A program made the position numbers and the translations under genes. Positions 48,494 to 56,900 of a DNA stretch of 64,000 nt are shown here, piece by piece. Under the pieces are notes generated by a model, which had not been told where the DNA came from, searched no databases, and saw only the letters and a list, made by a program, of their open reading frames with translations. This DNA comes from Planomonospora parontospora (lineage in GTDB: Bacteria > Actinomycetota > Actinomycetes > Streptosporangiales > Streptosporangiaceae), in NCBI GenBank assembly GCA_014647935.1, contig BMQD01000005.1, positions 310,209 to 374,208 of the forward strand. Reading direction: 5' to 3'. How positions within the stretch are numbered: the first letter of the stretch is position 1; the number at the start of each line of letters is the position of its first letter.

Positions 48494-49354
48494 TCAGCCG
48501 CCGCCCTTGCTGAAGTGCTGGTAGTCCTTGATCCCGGACCACGAGCCGCCCCACTCCCAGCCGAGCCTCTCGAAGGCGCGGACCACCTTGTCGCCGGGGT
48601 TGATCACACCGGGGGCCTTCACCGGGCGCTCGGCGAACCTGCGGGCGTTCCGGTGGGCGACCGAACCGTCCGCGGAGACGTAGGGGTTCTCGCGGGGGTT
48701 GATGTCGATGGCCTTGCCGTACGCGTGCCGTGACCAGCTGCTGGAGCCGGTCGCCGGGCGGCAGTTGAAGGCCGAGGTGTTGTCGGCGTCGATCGAGTCG
48801 AAGTCGTCGCCCTTGTAGACGTCGACGAGCACCATCCGGTAGATCGGCCAGCGCCAGCCGTACAGCCGGCCGAAGACGGTGACGACGTCGTCGGCGACGT
48901 CCTCGTGCACGACCAGCTCGCCGGTGTGCGGCCGGTCGTCGAAGCCCCAGTAGGTCATCGTGATCAACCGCAGGTCCCTGACCGGGACGGGGCAGCCCTT
49001 GCGCCAGGAGTACGGCAGGCGCTCGCGGGCGACGCGGGAGACCTTCGCGGCGAACTCCGGGGGCTCGGCCGGGGGCTGCGTCTGCGAGGGGGGCGGTGAG
49101 GCGGCCCCGGCGGACGGCGACGCCTGCGGGGAGGCCGTTCCGCCGGGCGGGGGGGACAGGGACGCCGACGGGGTCGCGGTCGGCGAGTCCGTCGGCGACG
49201 ACGACGGCGGCGTCGGCGAGGGGGACGGTGACGAGGGGCGCGGGCTGGGCGGCGGGGGCGGCGTCGTGGGCGCGGTGACGGGTTCGGAACCGCCGCAGGC
49301 GCTCACCGCGAGGTAGGCGGCGGTCATGGCGAGGGCGGTCCGGGCGCGCGTCAT
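48494..49354 (-). CDS. Lipoprotein with D-alanyl-D-alanine carboxypeptidase-like (M15) domain
   Basis: 286 aa from the ATG at 49354. Lipoprotein signal ending LAVSAC, then a long Pro/Ser/Thr-rich linker (about residues 25-95), then the peptidase: WSRHAYGKAIDINPRENPYV carries the HxxxxxxD zinc motif, and KDYQHFSKGGG near the end supplies the third ligand His. It should cut D-Ala-D-Ala or similar bonds in peptidoglycan outside the cell, held to the membrane by the lipid and spanning the wall with the linker. Confidence 0.88.
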   Translation of the reverse strand: MTRARTALAMTAAYLAVSACGGSEPVTAPTTPPPPPSPRPSSPSPSPTPPSSSPTDSPTATPSASLSPPPGGTASPQASPSAGAASPPPSQTQPPAEPPEFAAKVSRVARERLPYSWRKGCPVPVRDLRLITMTYWGFDDRPHTGELVVHEDVADDVVTVFGRLYGWRWPIYRMVLVDVYKGDDFDSIDADNTSAFNCRPATGSSSWSRHAYGKAIDINPRENPYVSADGSVAHRNARRFAERPVKAPGVINPGDKVVRAFERLGWEWGGSWSGIKDYQHFSKGGG

Positions 49355-49467
49355 GGACGGAGAGCTTCCCACCTGCTGCCCCCTCACAACGGACCGGCGC
49401 GACAAGTCATCAGCGTAGTCGACCGGTCGCGCCGGATGCCGGTGCGCTCTTCCGGTCCCGCTGCACG

Positions 49468-49530
49468 CGGTCCTGCGACATACGGTCCCGCGACATGCGG
49501 TCCTGTCGCACGGTTCCACCGCATGCGGTC
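49468..49530. repeat. 15-bp degenerate minisatellite
   Basis: Four to five imperfect units of the type CGGTCCTGCGACATG between the divergent carboxypeptidase and Lgt-like genes. Non-coding. Confidence 0.55.
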
Positions 49531-49637
49531 CCGCCGAACCCGGACACGTCCGGACGCGAGTACGGGCGCGCCCGGGCACGGTCTCCGGCTCGGCGGAGGT
49601 GGTGGTCCGGAGACGTTCTCGCATCTACTGTGGCGGG

Positions 49638-50423
49638 ATGGAGCCGGTGATCGGGATCGCGGGACGGCCCGTACCCGTGCACGGTCTCTTCGTCGCCCTG
49701 GGGGTGCTGGCCGCCGCGGCGGTCTTCGTCGCCGAGGCCCGCCGCCGGGGCGCGCCGGCCGAGCAGTCGCTGGTGGCGGTCACCGGGGCGCTGGTCGGCG
49801 GAGCGGTCGGCATGCGGCTGTCCGGCTGGGCCGAGCACCTCGACCCGGCGCTCAACCCGAGCCTGCTGGAAGCCTGGATGTTCGGCTCCCGGAGCATCCT
49901 GGGCGGGCTGACCGGCGCCTACGCGGGAGTGCTCGTCGCCAAGCGGCTGATCGGCTACCGGGAGCGGACCGGTGACCTGTTCGCGCCCGCGGTCGCGCTC
50001 GGCATGGCGGTCGGCCGGATCGGCTGCCACCTCACCGAGGCCCCCGGCCGCCCCACGGACCTGCCGTGGGGCGTGCACGCCCCCGCCGCCACGCCCGCCT
50101 GCCCCGGCTGCCTGGCCGGGCAGGCCATGCACCCGTCGTTCCTGTACGAGGCCGCCTTCCAGCTGGCGGCCTTCGGCGCGCTCTGGTGGCTGCGGAGCCG
50201 GATCACCCGGCCGGGCGAGCTGTTCACCCTCTACGTCGCGGCCTACGCCGTCTTCCGGTTCCTCGTGGAGTTCACCCGGGCGAACGAGACGGTCTGGCTG
50301 GACCTCACCCGCCCGCAGTGGTTCCTCGCGCCGGGCCTGCTGCTGGTCGTCCTCAGGCTCCGGTACGGCTACCGCCGGGGCTTCTACGACGCGCTCGTCC
50401 GCAGACAGGAGGCCCGAGCATGA
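49638..50423 (+). CDS. Lgt-like (prolipoprotein diacylglyceryl transferase family) membrane enzyme
   Basis: 261 aa from the ATG at 49638. Seven helices and the Lgt landmarks GRIG (126-129), HPSFLYE (165-171) and FRFLVEFTR (206-214, carrying the catalytic Arg/Glu pair). The classical HGGLIG motif reads ILGGLTG (87-93), so the His important in E. coli Lgt is Leu. A CPGC pair (155-158) sits in the large loop. Lgt moves diacylglyceryl from phosphatidylglycerol to a thiol; this divergent copy may use another acceptor. First gene of a four-gene operon. Confidence 0.85.
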   Translation: MEPVIGIAGRPVPVHGLFVALGVLAAAAVFVAEARRRGAPAEQSLVAVTGALVGGAVGMRLSGWAEHLDPALNPSLLEAWMFGSRSILGGLTGAYAGVLVAKRLIGYRERTGDLFAPAVALGMAVGRIGCHLTEAPGRPTDLPWGVHAPAATPACPGCLAGQAMHPSFLYEAAFQLAAFGALWWLRSRITRPGELFTLYVAAYAVFRFLVEFTRANETVWLDLTRPQWFLAPGLLLVVLRLRYGYRRGFYDALVRRQEARA

Positions 50424-50926
50424 CCACGCCGCCCCAGGAACCGCCCGGCCCGCCGGAGGAGCCGCCCCAAGGTCCGAGGGGACCGTCCGGTCCGCCGGGC
50501 GGGCCGGAGGAGCCGCCCCGGGGCCCGTACGGCCGCCAGGGAGCACCGCCCCCGGGCCCGTACGGCCCGCCGGGACAGCCCGGCCCTCCACCCGGTCCGG
50601 CGGGACCTCCGCCGGGGTGGGAGGGGCGGCCCCCGTCCGGTGACTCCACGGGGGTGATCGTGGCACTGGCGTTCGTCGGCGTCCTCGCCTTCATCGCGGC
50701 CAACGTGCTGATGGCGCTCCTCGCGTTCTCCACCGGATCGCCCGTGGGCATCGGGGTGGCGGCGGTGGTCCTGGCGCTGGGGACCTTCGGCGGCGGGATC
50801 CTGCTGGTCCGGAAGGGCGAACCCTGGTCCAAGGGGCTGGGGATCGGCCTCATGGCCGGCTGGGCGCTGGTCTCGATCGTCAGCGCGGGATTCTGCACGG
50901 GCATAAACCCGGGGGTCTACCTGTGA
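50420..50926 (+). CDS. Pro/Gly-rich membrane protein, 168 aa
   Basis: ATG at 50420 overlaps the Lgt-like stop (ATGA). About 75 residues are Pro/Gly-rich and disordered, then three hydrophobic segments (VIVALAFVGVLAFIAANVLM, VGIGVAAVVLALGTFGGGILL, GIGLMAGWALVSIVSAG). Such proteins are common single-operon partners in actinomycetes and may scaffold the neighbouring enzymes at the membrane. The stop overlaps the start of the radical SAM gene (GTGA). Confidence 0.75.
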   Translation: MTTPPQEPPGPPEEPPQGPRGPSGPPGGPEEPPRGPYGRQGAPPPGPYGPPGQPGPPPGPAGPPPGWEGRPPSGDSTGVIVALAFVGVLAFIAANVLMALLAFSTGSPVGIGVAAVVLALGTFGGGILLVRKGEPWSKGLGIGLMAGWALVSIVSAGFCTGINPGVYL

Positions 50927-52560
50927 CCGGGACCGCCGGGGTCTCCGAGACCGCCGGGGTCTCCGAGACCGCCGAGACCGCCGGGGTCTCCGGGACGACC
51001 GGGATGGGGCTGCGGGGCGACCGCATCCTCCGCTACGTCAACGCCTTCTGCCCGCGCTGCCACGACGAGGACCCCGAACGCCCGCTGCACGACGTGCCGC
51101 GGCTGACCGGCTACCTCGCCGTCCGCGACGGCCGGGTCTTCCTGGAGCGCGGCTGCCGCGTCCACGGCCTGGTGCGCACCCTCTACGACGAGGACCCGGA
51201 GATCCTCGCCTACCTGGAGGAGTGGACCGCCCCCACCAAGGCCCACGTCCCCGACACCCCCGGGAACTTCGATCCCGTTCCCGCGGCGTACCTGCGGGGG
51301 CTCCCGGAGATGCAGACCCAGCACACCTGCATCCTGCTGGAGGACATCGCCGAGACCTGCAACCTGCGCTGCCCGACCTGCTTCGCCGGCTCCTCGCCCG
51401 ATCTGCGCGGCGTGGTCCCGGTCGCCGACGTCCTGGCCAACGTCGACCAGCGCCTGGCCCGGGAGAACGGCCGCCTGGACGTGCTCATGCTGAGCGGCGG
51501 CGAGCCCACCCTCCATCCGGAGCTGGGGACGCTCCTGGCCGAGCTCACCGCCCGGCCCGTCACCCGGATCCTGGTCAACACCAACGGCATCGCCGTCGCC
51601 CGCGACGACGCGCTGCTCGACCTGCTCACCGGGCACCGCGAGCGGGTGGAGGTCTACCTGCAGTACGACGGGACCTCCGCCGCGGCCTCGCGCCACCACC
51701 GGGGCGGGGACCTGCGCGCCCTCAAGGCGGAGGCCGTGCGGCGGCTGTCGGAGCGGGAGATCTTCACGACCCTGGTCATGACCGCGGCCCTCGGCGTCAA
51801 CGACGGCGAGATCGGCGACGTGGTACGGCTCGCACTCGACACCCCCTACGTGGGCGGCGTCTCCCTGCAGCCGCAGTTCGGCTCCGGCCGGTCGGCGGCG
51901 ATCGACCCGCTCGACCGGCTGACCCACACCGGGGTGCTCGCCCGCCTCGGCCCGCAGACCGGCGGCGCCGTCACCTGGCGCGACCTGACTGCGCTGCCGT
52001 GCTCGCACCCGCACTGCTGCTCGGTCGGCTACCTGATCCGCGACGACTCCGGTGCGTGGCGGTCGCTGGCCGCCCTGATCGGCCACGACCGGCTCAAGGA
52101 GCACCTCGGCCTGGTGGCCAACCGGATCGCCGACCGGGAGATCCCGCGCGAGCTGCGCCGGGCCGTACAGGAGTCGCTGCTCGGGCTGCTGTCGGAGCAG
52201 TCGTCGCTCTCGCACCCGCAGATCGGCGACCTGTGGCGGGACATCTGCGAGAACTGCGACCTGGGCGTGTCCACGCTGCTGGCGCTGGCCTCCTCGGCGC
52301 TGCCCGGCCGGCGCAGGAGGCTCCGTCGGATGCTCGGCGAACGGGTGGTCCGGATCACCGTGAAGCCGTTCATGGACATGTCGACGATGCTGGAGGAGCG
52401 GCTGGTCCAGTGCTGCGTCCACGTCGGCACCCGTGCGGACCAGGACCAGTGCGCCCCGTTCTGCGCCGTCCAGGCCTGGCCGGCGCTCTCCCGCCAGCGG
52501 CTCTCCGCGGTGGCGGCGGCCGACCCGGGCGTACGGCTCCCGCTGGTGGAGCTCACTTGA
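50923..52560 (+). CDS. Radical SAM protein resembling tetraether lipid synthase (Tes/MJ0619 type)
   Basis: 545 aa from a GTG at 50923 overlapping the previous stop; an ATG at 51004 would skip an 18-bp-repeat-encoded start (TAGVSE repeats). C43, C46 and C78 with RVHG form an N-terminal Cys site; the radical SAM cluster motif is ETCNLRCPTCF (C146, C150, C153), followed by LSGGEPTLHPEL. The C-terminal CCVHVG...CAPFC region matches the pattern of Tes, which joins lipid tails through C-C bonds, and of pterin-methylating MJ0619. The lipid role is inferred from this and from the Lgt-like neighbour. Confidence 0.82.
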   Translation: MTGTAGVSETAGVSETAETAGVSGTTGMGLRGDRILRYVNAFCPRCHDEDPERPLHDVPRLTGYLAVRDGRVFLERGCRVHGLVRTLYDEDPEILAYLEEWTAPTKAHVPDTPGNFDPVPAAYLRGLPEMQTQHTCILLEDIAETCNLRCPTCFAGSSPDLRGVVPVADVLANVDQRLARENGRLDVLMLSGGEPTLHPELGTLLAELTARPVTRILVNTNGIAVARDDALLDLLTGHRERVEVYLQYDGTSAAASRHHRGGDLRALKAEAVRRLSEREIFTTLVMTAALGVNDGEIGDVVRLALDTPYVGGVSLQPQFGSGRSAAIDPLDRLTHTGVLARLGPQTGGAVTWRDLTALPCSHPHCCSVGYLIRDDSGAWRSLAALIGHDRLKEHLGLVANRIADREIPRELRRAVQESLLGLLSEQSSLSHPQIGDLWRDICENCDLGVSTLLALASSALPGRRRRLRRMLGERVVRITVKPFMDMSTMLEERLVQCCVHVGTRADQDQCAPFCAVQAWPALSRQRLSAVAAADPGVRLPLVELT

Positions 52561-52937
52561 CGGGGCGCACGGCTCCCGCCGGCGGGGATCCCGCGACGGG
52601 CGGGCGACCGCCGGGCCGGGGGACGGACTCCGTGACCGGGGCAGGGCCGGGGACGGGACCGGGCGGGGCAGGGCCGGGGACGGGACCGGGCGGCGCGCAG
52701 CCGTACGATCCGCTCCGGCTGTGCGTGTACGCGACCGTGGCGCTGCTGGCCTGGCTCGGCGGCGCATGGGTGGTGCTCGGCTTCGCGGTGCTCGGATTCA
52801 CCGGCTACCTGCGGGCGCGCCGCGCCGGACTGTCCCGGAGCAGGTGCCTGCTCCGGGACACCCGGCTGGTGCTCGGCTACCTCGCGTTGATCGGTGCTGC
52901 GGCGCTCGTCGCGCTGGTGCGGGGTCTCACCGGCTGA
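52557..52937 (+). CDS. Small membrane protein, 126 aa, last gene of the operon
   Basis: TTG at 52557 overlaps the radical SAM stop (TTGA). The first 45 residues contain two 9-residue repeats (GAGPGTGPG) from a 27-bp duplication (52639-52692); then two helices (LRLCVYATVALLAWLGGAWVVLGFAVL and LVLGYLALIGAAALVALV) with a basic loop between. No domain recognised. The four genes share stop/start overlaps, a sign of translational coupling. Confidence 0.7.
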   Translation: MTGRTAPAGGDPATGGRPPGRGTDSVTGAGPGTGPGGAGPGTGPGGAQPYDPLRLCVYATVALLAWLGGAWVVLGFAVLGFTGYLRARRAGLSRSRCLLRDTRLVLGYLALIGAAALVALVRGLTG

Positions 52938-52946
52938 CCTCCCCGT

Positions 52947-53050
52947 CCAGAGGTCCACGGCCTGGGCCTTCCCATCCGGAGGTCCACGGCCTGGATCTCC
53001 CCGTCCGGAGGTCCACGGCCTGGATCTCCCCGCCCGGAGATCCATGCCCG
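52947..53050. repeat. 29-bp minisatellite, three full units and a partial
   Basis: Units starting CCGGAGGTCCACGGCCTGGA repeat with a 29-bp period at 52947, 52976 and 53005, then decay. It lies immediately downstream of the lipid-related operon. Confidence 0.8.
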
Positions 53051-53497
53051 GAGATCCACGGTCCGGCCTTCGCGAGGGAGGGCCCGGGAGGGGAAGGTTC
53101 GGGGCGTCCGGCGCGTACGGGACCGGCGGGGTGCAGAACCGGCGGGGTTCGGGAACCGGTGGCCGAGCTTTGGGGCGGGCTTTTCCCGGGAAATCTCGTC
53201 ACTGTGTTCGACGGCGCGCTACAGTCTGGGGCATCGGATCGAACACGGGTTCGGTCGCTGGTCCGAGGCGTCCGCCGGGCGCCGTCCCGGAGTGCCGTCC
53301 GTGCAGGCAGGGGGTGTGCCGTGGTGCCCGCGACGCCGGAGCTCCCAGGGGCGGCCGCGACCCTCGACGCCCCCACCCCGCCGCAGGCGGTGTGCGTCCC
53401 GGCCCCCAGGGCGCCCGCCCCGTCACGGGCGAGACGCCGTAGCACTTTCTATCGAAGTCTAGGACGACCCCTATATCCCGTCATAGAGTCCGACACC
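53051..53497. other. Gene-free stretch of about 450 bp before the ATPase gene
   Basis: No supported gene. The last 60 bp are AT-richer (CTTTCTATCGAAGTCTAGG, then CCTATATCCCGTCATAGAG) and probably contain the promoter of the ATPase gene. Confidence 0.35.
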
Positions 53498-54679
53498 GTG
53501 GACCCCGTGCGCAACCCCTACGCCCCCGGTGCGGGCCAACGTCCGCCGGAGCTCGCCGGGCGCGACCGTGAGCTGCGGCAGTTCGAGATCGTGCTGGAGC
53601 GGGTGGCCCGCGGCCGTCCCGAGCGCAGCATGGTCGTCACCGGGCTGCGCGGCGTCGGCAAGACCGTCCTGCTCAACACCTTCAAGTCGATGGCCATGCA
53701 GCGGCTGTGGGGCACCGGGAAGATCGAGGCCCGGCCCGACAGGTCGATCCGCCGTCCGGTGGCCGCCGCCCTCCACATGGCGGTCCGCGAGCTGGCCCCC
53801 CGGCACCGGGCGCCCGAGCGCATCGAGGAGTTCCTCGGCGTGCTCAAGGCCTTCGCCATGCGCGACGCGTCCGCGGCCAAGGGCACCTCGCACTGGTCGC
53901 CCGCGATCGACGTGCCCGCGGCGCGCGGCCGGGCCGACTCCGGTGACCTGGAGATCGACCTCACCGAGCTGTTCGTCGACGCCGCCGCGGTCGCGACGGA
54001 CCTGGGTGTCGGCATCGCCCTGTTCATCGACGAGATGCAGGACGTCCAGGTCGCGGACGTCTCGGCGCTCTGCGCCGCCTGCCACGAGCTGTCCCAGAGC
54101 GGCGGGCCGCTGATCGTGGTCGGTGCCGGGCTGCCGCACCTGCCCGGTGTGCTGTCGGCCAGCAAGAGCTACTCCGAGCGGCTCTTCCGCTACGCCAGGA
54201 TCGACCGGCTCGACCGGGAGGCGGCCGATCTGGCCCTGATCGCCCCGGCCGAGAGCGAGGGGGTGGAGTTCACCCGGGAGGCCCTGGACGCGCTCTACGA
54301 GGCGGCCGACGGCTACCCCTACTTCGTGCAGGCCTACGGCAAGGTCGCCTGGGACCTGGCGCTGCGCAGCCCCATCACCGCCGAGGACGTCAGGGTCTCG
54401 GCGCCGGAGGCCGAGGAGGAGCTCGCCGTCGGGTTCTTCGGCAGCCGGTACGAACGGGCCACCCCGGCCGAGCGCGACTACATGCACGCCATCGCCTCGA
54501 TGGGGGACGAGCCGGTGGCGACCGCCGAGGTGGCGGAGATCCTCGGCCGCAAGCCCTCCAGCCTCTCCCCGGCCCGCGACAGCCTCATCAAGAAGGGGCT
54601 GATCTACAGCGCGGAACGCGGGCTGATCGCTTTCACCGTCCCGCACTTCGGCAGGTTCCTGCGCTCCCAGCCGGTCTGA
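53498..54679 (+). CDS. Orc1/Cdc6-like AAA ATPase with winged-helix C-terminus, 393 aa
   Basis: GTG at 53498. Walker A GLRGVGKT (residues 49-56), Walker B GIALFIDEMQDVQ, sensor region (LIVVGAGLPHLPG), and a C-terminal winged helix (VATAEVAEILGRKPSSLSPARDSLIKKGLIY). This is the STAND/Cdc6-like ATPase family common in actinomycetes and archaea, involved in signalling or DNA-associated regulation. It stands alone between distinct AT-rich flanks, with no partner gene. Target unknown. Confidence 0.85.
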   Translation: MDPVRNPYAPGAGQRPPELAGRDRELRQFEIVLERVARGRPERSMVVTGLRGVGKTVLLNTFKSMAMQRLWGTGKIEARPDRSIRRPVAAALHMAVRELAPRHRAPERIEEFLGVLKAFAMRDASAAKGTSHWSPAIDVPAARGRADSGDLEIDLTELFVDAAAVATDLGVGIALFIDEMQDVQVADVSALCAACHELSQSGGPLIVVGAGLPHLPGVLSASKSYSERLFRYARIDRLDREAADLALIAPAESEGVEFTREALDALYEAADGYPYFVQAYGKVAWDLALRSPITAEDVRVSAPEAEEELAVGFFGSRYERATPAERDYMHAIASMGDEPVATAEVAEILGRKPSSLSPARDSLIKKGLIYSAERGLIAFTVPHFGRFLRSQPV

Positions 54680-54761
54680 GTCCCGGCCACCCGATCCCAG
54701 TTCCGTAGGCCTAGCTTTCTCTACGGTTCTCTAGCCTTGACTCTAGACAGCCTTATATAGA

Positions 54762-55661
54762 TCAATGGTCGTGTGCCGCGAGGGCGGGGGAGCCGCCGGC
54801 CCCGTCAGCGGTCGTCACCGGCTCCGGCGGCGGGACGGTCCCGACCGCCCGCCCGTCCGATCCGACCAGCGCCACCCTGACCGCGGGCTTGCGGCCGCTC
54901 AGGTAGACGGCGAAGACCACGTCCACCGGTTCCCCGTCCGGGCCCCGGCCCGGATGGACGAAGAACCGCCAGCAGAGCTCCCGCCAGCTGTCGGCCGGCT
55001 CCGCGCTGGTCAGAGATCCCTCGTAGGCCCGCCAGGCCGTACTGGAGCGGAGCCGGGCGGCGGCCGTCGCGGCGTCCGCCGGACGCTCCTCGCAGGGTGC
55101 GCGGTGCCGGAACCGGGCGGCGGTCTCCTCGATCTCCGGGGAGAACGCGGCGACCAGCAGCAGCCCTCCGGCCACCGCCAGCCCTTCGGTCCAGGAGATC
55201 CCGGCCAGCACGGACCACCCCGGCACCGGTCCGGCCCACACGGCCCCGACCGCCATGGCCGTCAGCACCACGGTGCGGGTGAACGAGCGGAAGCCCACCG
55301 GGACCGCGCTGACCTCGCCGAAGCAGCCGCACCCCACGTCGGGGCGGCGGCGGCGCAACTCCCACAGGACATAGGTGGCCACCGCGAAGAACGCGGTCGT
55401 CCCCCACCGGAAGACGGGATGCCCGGTGGCCATCAGCCCGCCCACCAGGATCGCCTCCCCGGCCGCGCAACCGAGCATCACGGGCGCGCGCCAGTGCTCG
55501 GGCACCAGCACGGCCGGCCCCAGCCCGCTCATCCCGCCCAGGCCCCTGTCGCCCCGGGCGGTCCGGATCTTGGCCACCGTACCGAGGGCCAGCAGCACGC
55601 TCAGCACCGGGAGCTGGGCGGCGGCGATCGTCCTCAGCGTCTCTGTCATCTGCGTCGTCAC
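54762..55661 (-). CDS. MauE/DoxX family redox-associated membrane protein
   Basis: 299 aa from a GTG at 55661. Four helices (LPVLSVLLALGTVAKI, VMLGCAAGEAILVGGLMA and others) with the family CGCFG motif in the loop RRPDVGCGCFGEVSAVP. A soluble C-terminal domain of about 110 residues follows. MauE in methylotrophs helps form disulfides in methylamine dehydrogenase. Here the gene 5 bp upstream encodes a protein with ten Cys, a likely client. Confidence 0.85.
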   Translation of the reverse strand: MTTQMTETLRTIAAAQLPVLSVLLALGTVAKIRTARGDRGLGGMSGLGPAVLVPEHWRAPVMLGCAAGEAILVGGLMATGHPVFRWGTTAFFAVATYVLWELRRRRPDVGCGCFGEVSAVPVGFRSFTRTVVLTAMAVGAVWAGPVPGWSVLAGISWTEGLAVAGGLLLVAAFSPEIEETAARFRHRAPCEERPADAATAAARLRSSTAWRAYEGSLTSAEPADSWRELCWRFFVHPGRGPDGEPVDVVFAVYLSGRKPAVRVALVGSDGRAVGTVPPPEPVTTADGAGGSPALAAHDH

Positions 55662-55666
55662 CTACG

Positions 55667-56617
55667 TCATCCCAAAGTGATCCGGGCGTTGAAGCAACCC
55701 TTGGTCAGCTCCCCGCCGAGCTCCACGAAGGAGGCCGGGGACAGTTCGGCGATCCGGCCGCGCGGGGAGGTGCCGCACTCCAGGCACCGGTCGCAGAACC
55801 GGCCGGCGAGGCAGCCGCACGTCACGACCGGTACGACCGAGGTGCGGCCGGCGCACACGTTGCGCACCTCGAGCGCCGACCCCAGGGCGAGGTACGGCAG
55901 TCTCGCACAGGACCTCCCCACCTCGTCGCACTCGGCGTCGGAGGACTCCAGCATCGGGTAGGCGGCCCCCCGCTCGCCGAAGTCGAAGCCGTCGGACCAG
56001 GTCGCGGTGCCCGAGACGTGCGGCTGCGCGCCGCCGTAGGCGAGGGGCGGTTCGGGTACGGACGTCCACCGGTAGGGCGGCTGCGAGGTCGTGGGCAGCC
56101 GGACGTGGGCCACGCCGTCCTCGACGACGCCGACGGCGTCGAACAGGTAGCCGGGTTCGAACTTCGGATGCCGGACCCGCAGCCGCCCCGAGACGGCGTA
56201 GGGGACGACGACGGTCCGCATGCCCCGGTGCGGCCCGCAGTAGAGCTCGACCGTGCGGTCCCGGGCGCCGGGACCGACCTCCTGGATCACGCCGGTGATC
56301 CGGGTGGCGTCGGCCCAGATCCGGTCGACGACCCGGCCGGCCTTCAGTGCCCTGATGACCACGTTGGCGCCGGGGGGCAGGTCGGCCGGGGCCACGGTGT
56401 CCCCACGCCAGGCGGTCGCCCAGGGGGCGACGACGAGCCGTTCCTCCTCGCCGTCCGAGGTCTCGATGATGATCAGGTGCGGGCTGGCGTCCAGGACCGT
56501 GCCGGTGACGGCGTGCAGGAGCTCGCCGTCGCCGGGAACGGGGCCGGAGCCGGCGAGGGGGCGGCCGAGCGCGGCCGAGGCCAGCGCCCGGCGGCGGTCG
56601 ACGCTCCGCTGGGGCAT
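55667..56617 (-). CDS. Cys-rich protein upstream of MauE, 316 aa
   Basis: ATG at 56617 with AGGAG 9 bp upstream. No signal peptide is evident. The C-terminal half contains nine of its ten Cys, including CDEVGRSC, VCAGR, TCGCLAGRFCDRCLEC, and ends KGCFNARITLG. It is followed after 5 bp by the MauE gene, so the two are one transcript. I infer a thiol-redox protein whose disulfides or metal site need MauE. Family not recognised. Confidence 0.7.
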   Translation of the reverse strand: MPQRSVDRRRALASAALGRPLAGSGPVPGDGELLHAVTGTVLDASPHLIIIETSDGEEERLVVAPWATAWRGDTVAPADLPPGANVVIRALKAGRVVDRIWADATRITGVIQEVGPGARDRTVELYCGPHRGMRTVVVPYAVSGRLRVRHPKFEPGYLFDAVGVVEDGVAHVRLPTTSQPPYRWTSVPEPPLAYGGAQPHVSGTATWSDGFDFGERGAAYPMLESSDAECDEVGRSCARLPYLALGSALEVRNVCAGRTSVVPVVTCGCLAGRFCDRCLECGTSPRGRIAELSPASFVELGGELTKGCFNARITLG

Positions 56618-56900
56618 CGTGGTTCTCCTGTTCTCGGCGGGAAGTCCAGCCAGCGTCACATGCCGGGAGATGTCCTGCTGTCGGCTTCCCCTGATAATTC
56701 CGTCAGGTATCCGACCAGGTATCAGGATTTCCCTCCCCAGTGGAACGCCTCTCCCCCATGACTGGGCAAAACGGCGCCTAACGGTCTTTCGACAGCCGGT
56801 GGGGCGGTTGGTGCGATCTTTACGGCCGAGGGGATGAAACCTGGATTACGGTTCAGCCGGATCAGGCCCTCCGGCTGCGATTCTGGCCACGGGAGACACC

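Noticed and set aside
49638-50423. The housekeeping lgt gene
   Set aside because: The HGGL motif His is missing and a Cys-pair loop is present; the genomic context is not that of the essential lgt, so a paralogue is more likely.
50923-52560. RiPP maturation by the radical SAM protein
   Set aside because: No precursor peptide or recognition element is nearby, no SPASM pattern is obvious, and the Cys arrangement is closer to Tes/MJ0619 proteins.
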